Of a DNA stretch of 64,000 nt, positions 47,101-56,146 are shown piece by piece. Under the pieces are notes generated by a model. It made no database searches. It was not told the origin of the DNA and worked only from the letters and a program-made list of their open reading frames with translations. The stretch is from assembly GCF_003997495.1 (NCBI RefSeq), contig NZ_RZRU01000007.1:186001-250000 (forward strand). The letters are read 5' to 3'. Position 1 is the stretch's first letter. Each line of letters starts with the position of its first letter. The translations under genes were made by a program, and so were the position numbers. The DNA comes from Mesorhizobium sp. M7A.F.Ca.US.008.03.1.1. Its GTDB lineage: Bacteria; Pseudomonadota; Alphaproteobacteria; Rhizobiales; Rhizobiaceae.

Positions 47101-47536
47101 ACCGAAACTGGCCTCCATCGTCTCGACCACGCCGGCCGGCGACAACCGCAGCCTCAATCAGGCGGTCAAGGGCAAGCTGGATACGTCGCGGGTGAAGTTC
47201 GAACGCGGCTACGCCGAGATCGACAAGGGCAGTGGCTATCTGAAACTGGCCAATGGCGTGCTGCGGGGCCCGCGCATCGGCACGACGTTCCAGGGTACGC
47301 TCTACGACCAGAACAACAACATGGACATGACCGGCACATTCATGCCGGTCTACGGTCTCAACCGCATCTTCGGCGAACTGCCCATCGTTGGCGCGCTGCT
47401 CGGCAATGGCCGCGACCGTGGCTTGATCGGCGTCACCTACCGGCTCAAGGGCAATGCCAACAAGCCGCTGCTGGACGTCAATCCGCTGTCGGTGATCGCG
47501 CCTGGAATATTCAGGTCAATCTTCGAATACCGGTGA
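44156..47536 (+). CDS. Large AsmA-like protein, cell-envelope lipid transport family
   Basis: This protein of about 1126 residues has a hydrophobic segment near the N-terminus (RLFAGLVAFVLLAAVLVYLVGASG) and a long repetitive beta region with AsmA_2/DUF3971-type features. YhdP/TamB/AsmA proteins span the periplasm and move phospholipids to the outer membrane. The start is uncertain: no ATG precedes the hydrophobic segment, and GTG at 44156, with GGAAAA upstream, is proposed. It is divergent from bcp and followed after 6 bases by the convergent tyrS gene. Confidence 0.8.
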   Translation: MDQERPQHEKIRFRRDEITDLGTFPSACRVPPLGQASIGRGFRILSRLFAGLVAFVLLAAVLVYLVGASGIGADRLRTEAETTLEKLAGVDVNVAVGPARITLDGSSFIALQVSDVSLKTSDGKPMADAGRVRFGVRLFPLLWGDVRLTSARISDARIVVAAMPSGGDWTAGLRNADGLIDPEKLSAAVFGNINHALDAVREDSLRRIDLRNVEFVLPETGAVKLVKITDATVVQSGPGGMQFSSKADIDGRTLTVAATATRDIAAHRVTALDASVDLAGAGDAAAAAGKLGTVALKLTGSEGFGVNASRLAAALSSTGSVLDLGTRGLLPADVDINATLVAGSNKVQVDRLLLKTGRSTFDFAGSIGPKPASGAVGEEPSYRYDLTSDGSSLAPSESPEPALTFLARIAGVYNTVSHKLVAEQIALRSAGSGEMLGTAAVAFVDGKVPGINLAFNIHDMQVTHVKQLWPWFSARNARLWVLANLFGGRVVDANLQFQVVPGRLGNGVPLSADEVFGRFQIEGSRFDTAGRIPPIRDAVGVVGFHGNDVDISLSSGTVYMPSGRTVAASNGTLTVKAANRPPVVGALDIDVDGDASAVAELASYEPINAMRHVGILPEELSGSVTGHVKADIPLQSGVDSSKLDWLVSLDYSGMSLAKPFEGQIVTDADGSITVDPEKAVISAKALLNGIPAELDLIEPLRDDGPARSRKVALVLDDKIRAAAMPGLKPLLAGTVKVAIDKNGSGDQNVSADLTNARLDIPWAGWSKGAGVPAKVTFVMTRSGDTTTLSDFDLDGKTFSIDGSIVLVNSALSSARFSKVTLNRGDDVAVSVKRSGKGYAVDISGNALDARSLIKQFTSDVDTATKTTGSDAISVSADVDRLTGFHDEQLSNLKLDYSAAGSRVNGLKVSATASSGAAISISNTTGAGQRALKMQSADAGAILRFLNIYEHMEGGAITLALAGPSDGSLKGKVDTSNFFVVNEPKLASIVSTTPAGDNRSLNQAVKGKLDTSRVKFERGYAEIDKGSGYLKLANGVLRGPRIGTTFQGTLYDQNNNMDMTGTFMPVYGLNRIFGELPIVGALLGNGRDRGLIGVTYRLKGNANKPLLDVNPLSVIAPGIFRSIFEYR

Positions 47537-47542
47537 CCGAGC

Positions 47543-48796
47543 TCAGGCAGGCCGGACCAGAATGTGTTTTTTCTTTCCCAGAGAAAGCTTTACGACGTTT
47601 TCCGGACTCAAATCCTCAGGAGTCACCAGCCGGCGCTCGTCGCTGACCGGCTCGTCGTTCAGGCGCACGGCGCCGCCCTGCACATGCCGCCGCGCTTCAC
47701 CGTTTGACGCCGCCAGCCCGGCGGTGACGAGCAGCGACAGCACGCCGACGCCGGCTTCGAGCGCTGCCTTGTCAACCTCGACGGTCGGCAACGATTCCGC
47801 GAGCGCGCCTTCCTCGAACGTCTTGCGCGCCGTATCGCTGGCTTGCTCGGCGGCTGCGCGGCCGTGCAGCAAGGCGGTGATCTCGGTGGCGAGGATTTTC
47901 TTGGCCTCATTGATTTCGGATCCGCCGAGTCGCTCAAGCCGCGCGACCTCGTCCAGAGGCAGGGTCGTGTAGAGCTTCAGGAAGCGGGCAACGTCGGCAT
48001 CCTCGGTGTTGCGCCAGTACTGCCAGAATTCGTAGGGGCTCAGCATCTCCGCATCGAGCCAGACCGCGCCCGACGCCGACTTGCCCATCTTGGCGCCCGA
48101 CGAGGTGGTGAGCAGTGGCGTGGTCAGCGCATAGAGTTGCGCGTCCTCCATGCGGCGGCCGAGGTCGATGCCATTGATTATATTGCCCCACTGGTCGGAG
48201 CCGCCCATCTGCAGGCGGCAGCCGAGACGCTTGTAAAGCTCTACGAAATCATAGGCCTGCAGGATCATGTAGTTGAATTCGAGGAACGACAGCGACTGCT
48301 CGCGATCGAGCCGGAGTTTCACGGAATCGAACGCCAGCATGCGGTTGACGGAAAAGTGACGGCCGACATCGCGCAGGAAATTGACGTAGTTGATCTCCAT
48401 CAGCCAGTCGGCGTTGTTGACCATGATGGCGTCGTTCGGACCGCTGCCGAATTTGAGGTAGGGCATGAAGTTGCGGCGGATGCCAGCCAGATTGTCTTCA
48501 ATGTCCTGCGGGGTCAAAAGCTTGCGCGCCTCGTCCTTGAACGACGGGTCGCCGATCATCGAGGTGCCGCCGCCCATCAGCGCGATCGGCCGATGACCGG
48601 TCTGCTGCAGCCAGTGCAGCATCATGATCTGGATCAGCGAGCCGGCGTGCAGGCTCTTGGCGGTCGCGTCGAAGCCGATATAGGCGGTCACCGTCTCCTT
48701 GGCGAAGATAGCGTCGAGGCCGGCATCATCCGAAGTCTGGTGGATGAAACCGCGCTCGCTCATCGTGCGCAGGAAATCGGATTTGAAGGCGGACAT
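47543..48796 (-). CDS. tyrS: Tyrosyl-tRNA synthetase
   Basis: TyrRS (417 residues) charges tRNA-Tyr. The class I signatures are present: [13 protein letters not shown] (HIGH-like), and [13 protein letters not shown] (KMSKS-like). The C-terminal S4 RNA-binding domain is seen in the last 70 residues ([21 protein letters not shown]). The start at MSAFKSDF has GGGAAAG upstream; a longer frame adds 23 residues. It has no T-box leader and converges on the AsmA-like gene. Confidence 0.96.
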   Translation of the reverse strand: MSAFKSDFLRTMSERGFIHQTSDDAGLDAIFAKETVTAYIGFDATAKSLHAGSLIQIMMLHWLQQTGHRPIALMGGGTSMIGDPSFKDEARKLLTPQDIEDNLAGIRRNFMPYLKFGSGPNDAIMVNNADWLMEINYVNFLRDVGRHFSVNRMLAFDSVKLRLDREQSLSFLEFNYMILQAYDFVELYKRLGCRLQMGGSDQWGNIINGIDLGRRMEDAQLYALTTPLLTTSSGAKMGKSASGAVWLDAEMLSPYEFWQYWRNTEDADVARFLKLYTTLPLDEVARLERLGGSEINEAKKILATEITALLHGRAAAEQASDTARKTFEEGALAESLPTVEVDKAALEAGVGVLSLLVTAGLAASNGEARRHVQGGAVRLNDEPVSDERRLVTPEDLSPENVVKLSLGKKKHILVRPA

Positions 48797-48867
48797 TGTT
48801 TCTTTCCCGAAAGCGCCTGGCCAGCGTGGCTCGGACGTGTATGAACGCGGGCGTTTAGCATCCAAGC

Positions 48868-48903
48868 GCGATCAGCAAAAGTGGTTTCCGGTTTTGCGTC
48901 GCG
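48868..48903. repeat. Dispersed palindrome, copy C
   Basis: GCGATCAGCAAAAG... and ...GGTTTTGCGTCGC form an imperfect inverted repeat directly upstream of tyrS. It is followed by a second copy after 19 bases. Confidence 0.65.
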
Positions 48904-48922
48904 CGCGCCAGGCAAAGGTCCA

Positions 48923-48959
48923 GCGATCAGCAAAAATGGTTTCCGGTTTTGCTGATCGC
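48923..48959. repeat. Dispersed palindrome, copy D (perfect stem)
   Basis: GCGATCAGCAAAA and TTTTGCTGATCGC form a perfect 13-bp stem with an 11-base loop. It shares its left half with copy C just before it, so the pair looks like a local duplication. Confidence 0.8.
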
Positions 48960-49081
48960 GCGGATGGCGTTGCGAATCCTTGCTTCGTCGTTTGGGCTGG
49001 CGTATTGAGGCGCCGCGCAAGGGCAGGGCCTGAGGCGCCGCGACGGGGCCATCCCGCAGATCAGATCCGGAAAGCTCCGCG

Positions 49082-50725
49082 ATGAACAGGAACTATCTCT
49101 TTCTCTTTCTGTTCAGCGTGCTGATGACATTCAGCGGACTGGCGAGCCTTCCACTCATCGACCGCGACGAATCCCGTTTTGTCCAGGCCACCAAGCAGAT
49201 GGTCGAAACCTCCGACTATGTCGACATCCGTTTTCAGGATGCCTCGCGCTACAAGAAGCCGATCGGCATCTACTGGCTGCAATCGGCGGCCGTGGCGCTG
49301 AGCGGCGAGGGAGCGGCGGCGCCGATCTGGGTTTATCGCCTCGTCTCCATGCTTGGCATCGCCCTGGCCGTAGTCGGCATCGCCTGGACGGGCACGAAGC
49401 TGTTCGGGGCCAATGCCGGTCTCGGCGCCGGCCTGATGATGGCGGCGATCTTCGCCACCGCCTTCGAGGGTCGTGACGCCAAGACCGACGCCATGCTGCT
49501 GGCCTGCTGCGTGGCGGCGCAAGGCGCGCTCGCCCAGATCTATCTGGCATCACGCCGCAACGAACCGGTAGCCGCCCATCTGCCTTGGATATTCTGGGCC
49601 GCTCAAGGCCTTGGAATCCTTATCAAGGGGCCGGTGGCTCCGCTCCTGTCGGTGCTGACGGTCGCCGCCCTGTTTGCCTTCGAGCGCGACTGGCGCTGGC
49701 TCCTGAAGCTGAAGCTCGTGCGCGGTGTCGCTCTGGTGGTGCTCATCGTGTTGCCCTGGGTCGCCCTCATCACCTGGAAGAGCGGCGGCGCCTTTCTCAG
49801 TGATGCCGTCGGCAAGGACATGATGGCCAAGGTGGCCTCGGGCGAGGAATCGCACGGCCTGCCGCCCGGTTTCTACATGCTGACCTATTCCTTGTTCATG
49901 TGGCCCTTCGGCCTGATCGCGGTCGGCGCCGGGTTGCAGGCCCTTAACCGTCTGCGTGACGATCCCCGGCTGCGTTTCTGCCTCGCCTGGTACATCCCGT
50001 TCTGGCTGGTGTTCGAGCTGATCCCGACCAAGCTGCCGCACTACGTCCTGCCGGCCTATCCCGGCATGGCGCTGCTGATTGGCTGGCTGCTGACATTGTC
50101 GCCGCAGGAGGCGAATGCGCCGCTCAGGCGCTGGCAGAACTGGCTGTGGTGGTCGACCGCATTCGGTCTTGCCGTGGTCAGCCTCGGCCTGGCGGCCGTC
50201 TGCATCGGAGCGCCGATCTACCTCACCGGCACCTTCTCCTGGTGGAGCATTCCGGCCGCCGCCGCGGCGCTCGGGGCCGGCTACTTGGCCCTTTCGCGGC
50301 AGTTGCAAGTGCCGCTTGCCCGTATCGGCGCCGTCGCCGCCTGTGCTGGCATCACCTATGGCTTGTTGTTCGGCGTCATCGCGCCATCCTTGAAGCCGAT
50401 CTGGCTGAGCCCGGCGATCGAGGCGGCGGTCCGCGCCAACCGGCCTTGCGACACCACGGTGCTGGCCTCGGCGGAATATCACGAGCCGAGCCTGGTGTTC
50501 CTGGTCGGCACCAAGACCGTCCTGACCGATGTCGACGGCGTCGCCAAGCATCTGCTCGGCGACCCCGCCTGCGCTCTGGCGCTGGCACAAATCGGCGACG
50601 AGCAGAAACTGAATGGGTTGCTGGCGGCCCAAGGCAAGTCGGCGAACCGCGTTGCCGAGGTCGACGGCCTCAACTATTCATCGGGAGACAAGCTGTCGCT
50701 CGGCCTTTATCGTGTAACCCAGTGA
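49082..50725 (+). CDS. ArnT-like glycosyltransferase (GT-C, lipid A or polyprenyl-linked)
   Basis: The 547-residue integral membrane protein has about 12 hydrophobic segments and the N-terminal periplasmic motif IDRDESRFVQATKQM, where the acidic pair is the GT-C catalytic site, followed by KPIGIYWLQ. It belongs to the ArnT/PMT group, which transfers a sugar from a lipid carrier to lipid A or proteins at the periplasmic face. The adjacent PAP2 phosphatase 45 bases downstream supports lipid-linked sugar chemistry. Acceptor and sugar are unknown; no arn operon is present. Confidence 0.88.
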   Translation: MNRNYLFLFLFSVLMTFSGLASLPLIDRDESRFVQATKQMVETSDYVDIRFQDASRYKKPIGIYWLQSAAVALSGEGAAAPIWVYRLVSMLGIALAVVGIAWTGTKLFGANAGLGAGLMMAAIFATAFEGRDAKTDAMLLACCVAAQGALAQIYLASRRNEPVAAHLPWIFWAAQGLGILIKGPVAPLLSVLTVAALFAFERDWRWLLKLKLVRGVALVVLIVLPWVALITWKSGGAFLSDAVGKDMMAKVASGEESHGLPPGFYMLTYSLFMWPFGLIAVGAGLQALNRLRDDPRLRFCLAWYIPFWLVFELIPTKLPHYVLPAYPGMALLIGWLLTLSPQEANAPLRRWQNWLWWSTAFGLAVVSLGLAAVCIGAPIYLTGTFSWWSIPAAAAALGAGYLALSRQLQVPLARIGAVAACAGITYGLLFGVIAPSLKPIWLSPAIEAAVRANRPCDTTVLASAEYHEPSLVFLVGTKTVLTDVDGVAKHLLGDPACALALAQIGDEQKLNGLLAAQGKSANRVAEVDGLNYSSGDKLSLGLYRVTQ

Positions 50726-50770
50726 CGGCTCGCCGATGCCCATGACGGCAACAATGGGGTCGAATTTCCT

Positions 50771-51601
50771 ATGCTGGTGAAATCACGCCCGCCCGTTTCG
50801 AGCCTGCTCCTTGGGGTAGGGCGTCGGTCGCTCGACAACTTTCGCGATACGATGCAGATCGCCAAAAGCCGCCTTGCCACACGTCCGGCCAGATACCCGA
50901 ACATTTTGTGGTCGGTCTGGGTGCTGGTCTGGGTTTTGCTCACGGCGGCGGCGTTTGTTCGTCTCGACACCCCGGCCGGAATGCTTCATGGCAAGTGGTC
51001 GGCGGGATTTGCCCGGACTGCCGACTTTTTCACCCAGTTCGGCCTGGGAGGCTGGTATCTCATTCCGTCAGCGCTTCTGCTTGTCGCCGCCAACCTGACG
51101 GATTGGCGAAGCCTCTCCCGGCGCTCGCTGATGCTGCTCTACAACTGGACCTGCCTGGCTTTTCTGGTGCTGTGCGCCACAGGCCTGTCGGGGCTCGCCG
51201 TCAATGTGCTGAAATATGCCATCGGCCGGGCTCGCCCGCTCTATTTCGAGGACTTTGGCGTGCTGGCCCTGCATCCTTTCGCCTTCGATGCGCGCTTCGC
51301 CGGCTTTCCATCCGGCCATGGTACGACAATGGGCGCGGTGTTCGGTGTCGCTTTGCTGTTGTTTCCGCGGCGCTGGTACATCGCCCTGGCGATCACCGCC
51401 TGCATCGCCTCGACCCGTATCTTCGTTGGCGCGCACTATCCCAGCGACACCGTCGCCGGCTTCGGCCTCGGCTGCGGCTTTGCGCTTGCCTGCGGGCTGG
51501 TCTTTGCCCGGCTCGGCTTCATCTTCCGGCCGATGCCATCGGGGTTGCCGATCCGCAAGAGAACGTTTCGGCTGATTGGGCAGAGAAGGAAGGCTGCCTG
51601 A
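50771..51601 (+). CDS. PAP2-family phosphatase, membrane protein
   Basis: The 276-residue protein has a complete PAP2 active site: KYAIGRARP (motif 1), PSGHGT (motif 2) and RIFVGAHYPSD (motif 3), with five to six membrane helices. It probably removes phosphate from a lipid such as undecaprenyl pyrophosphate or from lipid A, in the periplasm. It follows the ArnT-like gene by 45 bases on the same strand, so the two form a lipid-modification operon. Confidence 0.9.
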   Translation: MLVKSRPPVSSLLLGVGRRSLDNFRDTMQIAKSRLATRPARYPNILWSVWVLVWVLLTAAAFVRLDTPAGMLHGKWSAGFARTADFFTQFGLGGWYLIPSALLLVAANLTDWRSLSRRSLMLLYNWTCLAFLVLCATGLSGLAVNVLKYAIGRARPLYFEDFGVLALHPFAFDARFAGFPSGHGTTMGAVFGVALLLFPRRWYIALAITACIASTRIFVGAHYPSDTVAGFGLGCGFALACGLVFARLGFIFRPMPSGLPIRKRTFRLIGQRRKAA

Positions 51602-51612
51602 GCATCCGAAGT

Positions 51613-52263
51613 TCAGTTGCCGTCCAGCCCGCCATAGGATCTGACCAGGCCCGCCATGCCGGGCGATTGGTGGTCTTCGCTTTCGAGCCCTTGTGCAACG
51701 CCGACGCGATCGGCGACCGGCCGGTTCTGGCTGACCTTCCACTTGCCGTGGATTTCGCTGATCTCGATTTCCAGCCCAATAATGCCCTTGATCTGCGACT
51801 GGATGAAGGGCGCCGGCGCATCGGTCACCGCCCAGGGCGCGGCGCGAGCGCCTTCCTGGGACACGGTCAGATCGGCGATCTGCCGCGCCAGCCAGTCCTG
51901 GTCATCCATCACCTTGACCGTGCCGCGCACCTGCACGATGGCATAGTTCCACGTCGGCACCACCTTGCCGGTCTCGCGCTTGGTCTCGTACCAGGACGGC
52001 GTCACATAGGCATCGCTGCCCTGGAAGACGATCAGCACCGGTGACGCCGGGTTGTCGGCCAACAGGCGCCATTGCGGGTTGGCCCGCGCCAGATGCGCCC
52101 GCAGCCTGCCGTTCGGCCCGATTTCGGCGTCGAGCAGGAACGGGATGGCGTTGGCGACCGGCCCCTCGGGCCCGTTGGAAACCAGCAGGCCCAGCGGGTG
52201 CGCCCGGATCAGCCCGTGCAGGATCTCCGGCCGCGTTTCCCTGAAATGAGGAGGCTCGTACAT
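51613..52263 (-). CDS. PaiB-type FMN-binding protein
   Basis: The 216-residue protein belongs to the PaiB family of split-barrel flavin-binding proteins: MYEPPHFRETRPEILHGLIRAHPLGLLVS at the start, with NPQWRLLADNPASPVLIVFQGSDAYVTPSWY in the middle and VPTWNYAIVQVRG near residue 110. In Bacillus PaiB is described as a negative regulator of sporulation genes, but in proteobacteria the role is unclear. It converges on the PAP2 gene. Confidence 0.85.
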   Translation of the reverse strand: MYEPPHFRETRPEILHGLIRAHPLGLLVSNGPEGPVANAIPFLLDAEIGPNGRLRAHLARANPQWRLLADNPASPVLIVFQGSDAYVTPSWYETKRETGKVVPTWNYAIVQVRGTVKVMDDQDWLARQIADLTVSQEGARAAPWAVTDAPAPFIQSQIKGIIGLEIEISEIHGKWKVSQNRPVADRVGVAQGLESEDHQSPGMAGLVRSYGGLDGN

Positions 52264-52284
52264 CGCCGTCGCTTCGTCCTTTGC

Positions 52285-52959
52285 CTATCTCAGCCGCTTC
52301 GGGCGCGGATCCGACAATTCACCGGCCAGCCGGCGGTCGAGATAATCAGCGCATTCCTCGAGCAGCAGGTCGGCGTCGTTGGAGAAGAAATGGTTGGCGC
52401 CGGGCAAGGTCTTCTGCGTGATGGTGATGCCCTTCTGCGTGTGCAGCTTGTCGACCAGGCCCTGCACATCCTTCGGCGGCGCCACCTTGTCGGCATCGCC
52501 ATGGATGATCAGGCCCGATGACGGGCAGGGCGCCAGGAACGAGAAATCATAGGTGTTGGGCTGCGGCGCGATCGAGATGAAGCCTTCGATCTCCGGCCGG
52601 CGCATCAAAAGCTGCATGCCGATCCACGAGCCGAAGGAGTAACCGGCGACCCAGCAGCTCTTGGAATCCGGATGCAGCGACTGCACCCAGTCCAGCGCTG
52701 CCGCGGCGTCCGACAACTCGCCGGTGCCGTGGTCGAATTCGCCCTGACTGCGGCCGATGCCGCGGAAATTGAAGCGCAGCGTGGTGAAATCCCGCTTCTG
52801 GAACATGTAGAAGAGGTCGTAGACGATCTTGTTGTTCATCGTGCCGCCGAATTGCGGGTGCGGGTGCAGGACGATGGCAATCGGCGCGCTCTTTTCCTTG
52901 GAAGGCTGATAGCGACCCTCCAGGCGGCCGGCAGGACCGGTGAAAATGACCTCAGGCAT
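52285..52959 (-). CDS. Alpha/beta hydrolase (dienelactone-hydrolase-like)
   Basis: The 224-residue hydrolase has the nucleophile elbow GYSFGSW (Ser in GxSxG near residue 106), an Asp in IIHGDADKV, and a terminal His in NHFFSNDADLL. The N-terminal HPHPQFGGTMNNKIV is typical of the COG2945 group of small esterases. It starts at 52959 (GGAG six bases before the ATG); a longer frame adds four residues. Its promoter region also reaches toward the suf operon, which is divergent from it. The substrate is unknown. Confidence 0.85.
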   Translation of the reverse strand: MPEVIFTGPAGRLEGRYQPSKEKSAPIAIVLHPHPQFGGTMNNKIVYDLFYMFQKRDFTTLRFNFRGIGRSQGEFDHGTGELSDAAAALDWVQSLHPDSKSCWVAGYSFGSWIGMQLLMRRPEIEGFISIAPQPNTYDFSFLAPCPSSGLIIHGDADKVAPPKDVQGLVDKLHTQKGITITQKTLPGANHFFSNDADLLLEECADYLDRRLAGELSDPRPKRLR

Positions 52960-53014
52960 AAAATACTCCACTGGGTAATACGAATGCGCGGTGCCTGGAA
53001 CGTTTCCTCTGGCC

Positions 53015-53043
53015 TTGACGCAGGGCGAGCGTCTTCTTAGAAG
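53015..53043 (+). promoter_or_regulatory. Promoter of the suf operon
   Basis: TTGACG (53015-53020) and TAGAAG (53038-53043) are separated by 17 bases. Transcription should begin near 53050, inside the iron-response box at 53048. Confidence 0.65.
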
Positions 53044-53047
53044 CTAG

Positions 53048-53064
53048 TTTAGAATTGTTCAAAA
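53048..53064 (+). promoter_or_regulatory. Irr/ICE iron-response box of the suf operon
   Basis: TTTAGAA-TTG-TTCAAAA fits the iron control element bound by Irr (TTTAGAA-N3-TTCTAAA) with one mismatch. It covers the predicted transcription start, the position expected for repression when iron is scarce. Irr control of suf operons is known in rhizobia from comparative genomics. Confidence 0.7.
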
Positions 53065-53195
53065 CTGGGTGGCAAGACATCGAGCCCGGCCACCCGCGCC
53101 GCAAGCCGCGTAAATAGGACGGCTCGCCTTGGAATTTCAAGGAAATAACGCCATACGACAGCGGAATGGCTTCTGACGGGACTTGACGGACGAAA

Positions 53196-54359
53196 ATGGC
53201 CGCAAAACGCGCCTATCTCGATTATAATGCCAGTGCGCCGCTGCTTGCCGCGGCCCGTGAGGCTATGGTCGCGGCGCTTGACGTCGCCGCCAATCCATCA
53301 TCGGTTCACGCCGAAGGGCGTGCCGGACGGCGCCTGATCGAGACCGCCAGGCGTGACGTGGCGGCGCTCGTCAACGCCAAGGCGGAGCATGTCGTGTTCA
53401 CCTCCGGTGCCACGGAAGCAGCCTCGACGCTGCTGACATCCGACTGGCAGATGGGGCGCGGCACTGTGCGCATGAGCCGGCTTTACGTGTCGGAAGCCGA
53501 TCATCCCTGTCTGCTGAATGGCGGACGCTTCCCGGCAGCGCAGGTGAGCCGGATCGGCGTCGACGCCAACGGCATCGCCGATCTCGGCGCCTTGGCATCG
53601 GCGCTCGGCGGCCATGACAAGAGCGAAGGCCTGCCGCTGGTCGCTATCCATGCCGCCAACAACGAAACCGGCGTCATCCAGCCGATCGATCGCATCGCCG
53701 AAATCGTCAAGGCGGCGGGCGGTATCCTCATTGTCGACGCCGTGCAGGCCGCGGGGCGCGTTTCGATCGATCTATCAGAGGGTTACGCCGATTATCTGAT
53801 TCTGTCCTCACACAAGATCGGTGGTCCCAAGGGCGTCGGCGCCATCGTCGCCGCTTCCGATCTGATGATGCCGAAGCCGTTGATCAATGGCGGCGGCCAG
53901 GAAAAGGGCCATCGCGGCGGCACTGAAAACCTCGCTGCCATTGCCGGTTTTGGCGCGGCTGCACGCGAGGCTCTTGCCGGACTGCAAGCTATGGATGCGG
54001 TGCGCCAGCGCCGCGACGAGGTCGAGGCCATCGTGAAATTGCTGGTGCCCGACGCGGAAATCTTTGGAACCGGTTCGCCAAGGCTTGCCAATACGGCATT
54101 CTTCGCTATTGCGGGCGTCAAAGCCGAAACCGCGCAGATCGCCTTCGACCTAGCCGGTGTAGCGCTGTCGGCCGGCTCCGCCTGCTCGTCGGGCAAGGTC
54201 GGGCCGAGCCATGTGCTGAAAGCCATGGGATACGGTGACAGTCTCGGCGCCTTGCGCGTGTCGATCGGACCGGCGACCGGCTCGGAGGACATCGAGTTGT
54301 TTCGCGTTGCGCTGACGGGAATCGCCGCGCGTCGGGCGAGTAGGGAAAAAGCCGCGTGA
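53196..54359 (+). CDS. Cysteine desulfurase, NifS/IscS type (first of the suf operon)
   Basis: The 387-residue PLP enzyme takes sulfur from cysteine for Fe-S cluster assembly. The PLP lysine is in LSSHKIGGPKG, and the catalytic Cys in SAGSACSSGKVGPSHVL on a long flexible loop, as in group I (IscS-like) desulfurases. It is the first gene after the iron-controlled promoter and lies before sufB; a second, group II desulfurase (sufS) is encoded later, so the operon has two. The ATG at 53196 lies near a TTGACGG that could be a second promoter. Confidence 0.92.
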   Translation: MAAKRAYLDYNASAPLLAAAREAMVAALDVAANPSSVHAEGRAGRRLIETARRDVAALVNAKAEHVVFTSGATEAASTLLTSDWQMGRGTVRMSRLYVSEADHPCLLNGGRFPAAQVSRIGVDANGIADLGALASALGGHDKSEGLPLVAIHAANNETGVIQPIDRIAEIVKAAGGILIVDAVQAAGRVSIDLSEGYADYLILSSHKIGGPKGVGAIVAASDLMMPKPLINGGGQEKGHRGGTENLAAIAGFGAAAREALAGLQAMDAVRQRRDEVEAIVKLLVPDAEIFGTGSPRLANTAFFAIAGVKAETAQIAFDLAGVALSAGSACSSGKVGPSHVLKAMGYGDSLGALRVSIGPATGSEDIELFRVALTGIAARRASREKAA

Positions 54360-54369
54360 GCGGTTGGGA

Positions 54370-54415
54370 GCATCGGACCGAAAAGTGCGTAGCGGTTTTC
54401 GGGAAAATCCGATGC
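54370..54415. repeat. Dispersed palindrome, copy E
   Basis: GCATCGGA...TCCGATGC with inner CCGAAAA...TTTTCGG. It lies between the desulfurase and sufB genes within the operon and has the same inner motif as copies A-D. In the transcript it could fold and modify the relative expression of the two genes. Confidence 0.75.
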
Positions 54416-54601
54416 TTGACGAAAATGATTTGGGCCTTTCGGCCTGGTAGAGCCGTGCGTTTCATGTTGGCCGGGTGAATTTCCGGTCGGGGCGCACTAT
54501 ATGGAACTTACGCTGCCGCGAGCGCTCTTTGGCGTTCATTTCGGCGGTGCCATAGTTTGAAAACTGTCGGGCCTTGACCCCGGCGTGGATGGAGAACGCA
54601 T

Positions 54602-56119
54602 ATGCCTGCTGTGCAGGACACGATCGATCGGGTCCGAAAGATCGACGTCGACCAATACAAATACGGGTTCCAGACCGAAATCGCGATGGATAAGGCTCCC
54701 AAGGGCCTCAGCGAAGACATCATCCGTTTCATTTCGGCCAAGAAGGACGAGCCGTCCTGGATGCTGGAATGGCGTCTGGAGGCCTATCGCCGCTGGCTGA
54801 CGCTGGACGAGCCGACCTGGGCACGCGTCCACTATCCGAAGATCGATTTCCAGGACATCTACTTCTACGCGGCGCCGAAGAGCACGCCCGGCCCGACCTC
54901 GCTGAGCGACGTCGATCCGGAACTCTTGAAGGTCTACGAGAAGCTCGGCATTCCACTGCGGGAGCAGGAAATCCTCGCAGGCGTACAGAAGACCGACGCC
55001 TCGGAACTCGAGGAAGTCAGCGACAATGTCTACAAATCGGGCCGCGTCGCTGTCGACGCGGTGTTCGATTCCGTCTCCGTCGTCACCACCTTCAAGAAGG
55101 AGCTGGCGCAGGCCGGCGTCATCTTCTGCTCGATCTCGGAAGCCATCCGCGAACATCCGGAACTGGTGAAGAAGTATCTCGGTTCGGTCGTGCCGACCTC
55201 CGACAATTACTACGCCACGCTGAACTCCGCCGTGTTCACCGACGGTTCCTTCGTCTTCGTGCCCAAGGGCGTGCGCTGCCCAATGGAGCTGTCGACCTAT
55301 TTCCGCATGAACGAGAAGAACACCGGCCAGTTCGAGCGCACGCTGATCATCGCCGAGGAGGGGGCTTACGTCTCCTATCTCGAAGGCTGCACGGCGCCGC
55401 AACGCGACGAGAACCAGTTGCATGCCGCCGTCGTCGAACTGGTGGCGCTCGACGATGCCGAGATCAAATATTCGACGGTGCAGAACTGGTACCCCGGCGA
55501 CGCCGAGGGCAAGGGCGGCATCTACAATTTCGTCACCAAGCGCGGCGACTGCCGCGGCGACCGCTCGAAGATTTCGTGGACGCAGGTCGAGACCGGTTCG
55601 GCGATCACCTGGAAATATCCGAGCTGCATTTTGCGCGGTGACGATTCCCAAGGTGAGTTCTATTCGATCGCCGTGTCGAACGGCTACCAGCAGGTCGACA
55701 GCGGCACCAAGATGATCCATCTCGGCAAGAACACGTCGAGCCGCATCATCTCCAAGGGCATTGCCGCCGGATACTCGCAGAACACCTATCGCGGTCAGGT
55801 CTCGGCGCACCGCAAGGCGACCAATGCCCGCAACTTCACCAACTGCGACAGTCTGCTGATCGGCGATCAGTGCGGCGCGCACACCGTGCCCTACATGGAA
55901 GCCAAGAATTCGACGGCGCAGTTCGAGCACGAAGCGACGACGTCGAAGATTTCCGAGGACCAGAAGTTCTACGTCATGCAGCGCGGCATCCCGGAAGAGG
56001 AAGCGATTGCGCTGATCGTGAACGGCTTCGTCAAGGACGTCATCCAGCAACTGCCGATGGAATTCGCGGTCGAGGCACAGAAGCTGATCGGTATCTCGCT
56101 TGAGGGCTCGGTCGGCTGA
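54602..56119 (+). CDS. sufB: Fe-S cluster assembly scaffold protein SufB
   Basis: SufB (505 residues) forms the SufBC2D scaffold on which Fe-S clusters are built under stress or iron limitation. The long beta-helix core motifs are present: [63 protein letters not shown], and the C-terminal SRIISKGI... [25 protein letters not shown], with the Cys needed for sulfur transfer in ...CDSLL. GGAG precedes the ATG. Confidence 0.97.
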   Translation: MPAVQDTIDRVRKIDVDQYKYGFQTEIAMDKAPKGLSEDIIRFISAKKDEPSWMLEWRLEAYRRWLTLDEPTWARVHYPKIDFQDIYFYAAPKSTPGPTSLSDVDPELLKVYEKLGIPLREQEILAGVQKTDASELEEVSDNVYKSGRVAVDAVFDSVSVVTTFKKELAQAGVIFCSISEAIREHPELVKKYLGSVVPTSDNYYATLNSAVFTDGSFVFVPKGVRCPMELSTYFRMNEKNTGQFERTLIIAEEGAYVSYLEGCTAPQRDENQLHAAVVELVALDDAEIKYSTVQNWYPGDAEGKGGIYNFVTKRGDCRGDRSKISWTQVETGSAITWKYPSCILRGDDSQGEFYSIAVSNGYQQVDSGTKMIHLGKNTSSRIISKGIAAGYSQNTYRGQVSAHRKATNARNFTNCDSLLIGDQCGAHTVPYMEAKNSTAQFEHEATTSKISEDQKFYVMQRGIPEEEAIALIVNGFVKDVIQQLPMEFAVEAQKLIGISLEGSVG

Positions 56120-56146
56120 CCGGATATATATTCAGGAAACAAAAGA

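Noticed and set aside
48797..49081. T-box or other tRNA-sensing leader for tyrS
   Set aside because: T-boxes are not expected in alphaproteobacteria, and the region holds only the two palindromes.
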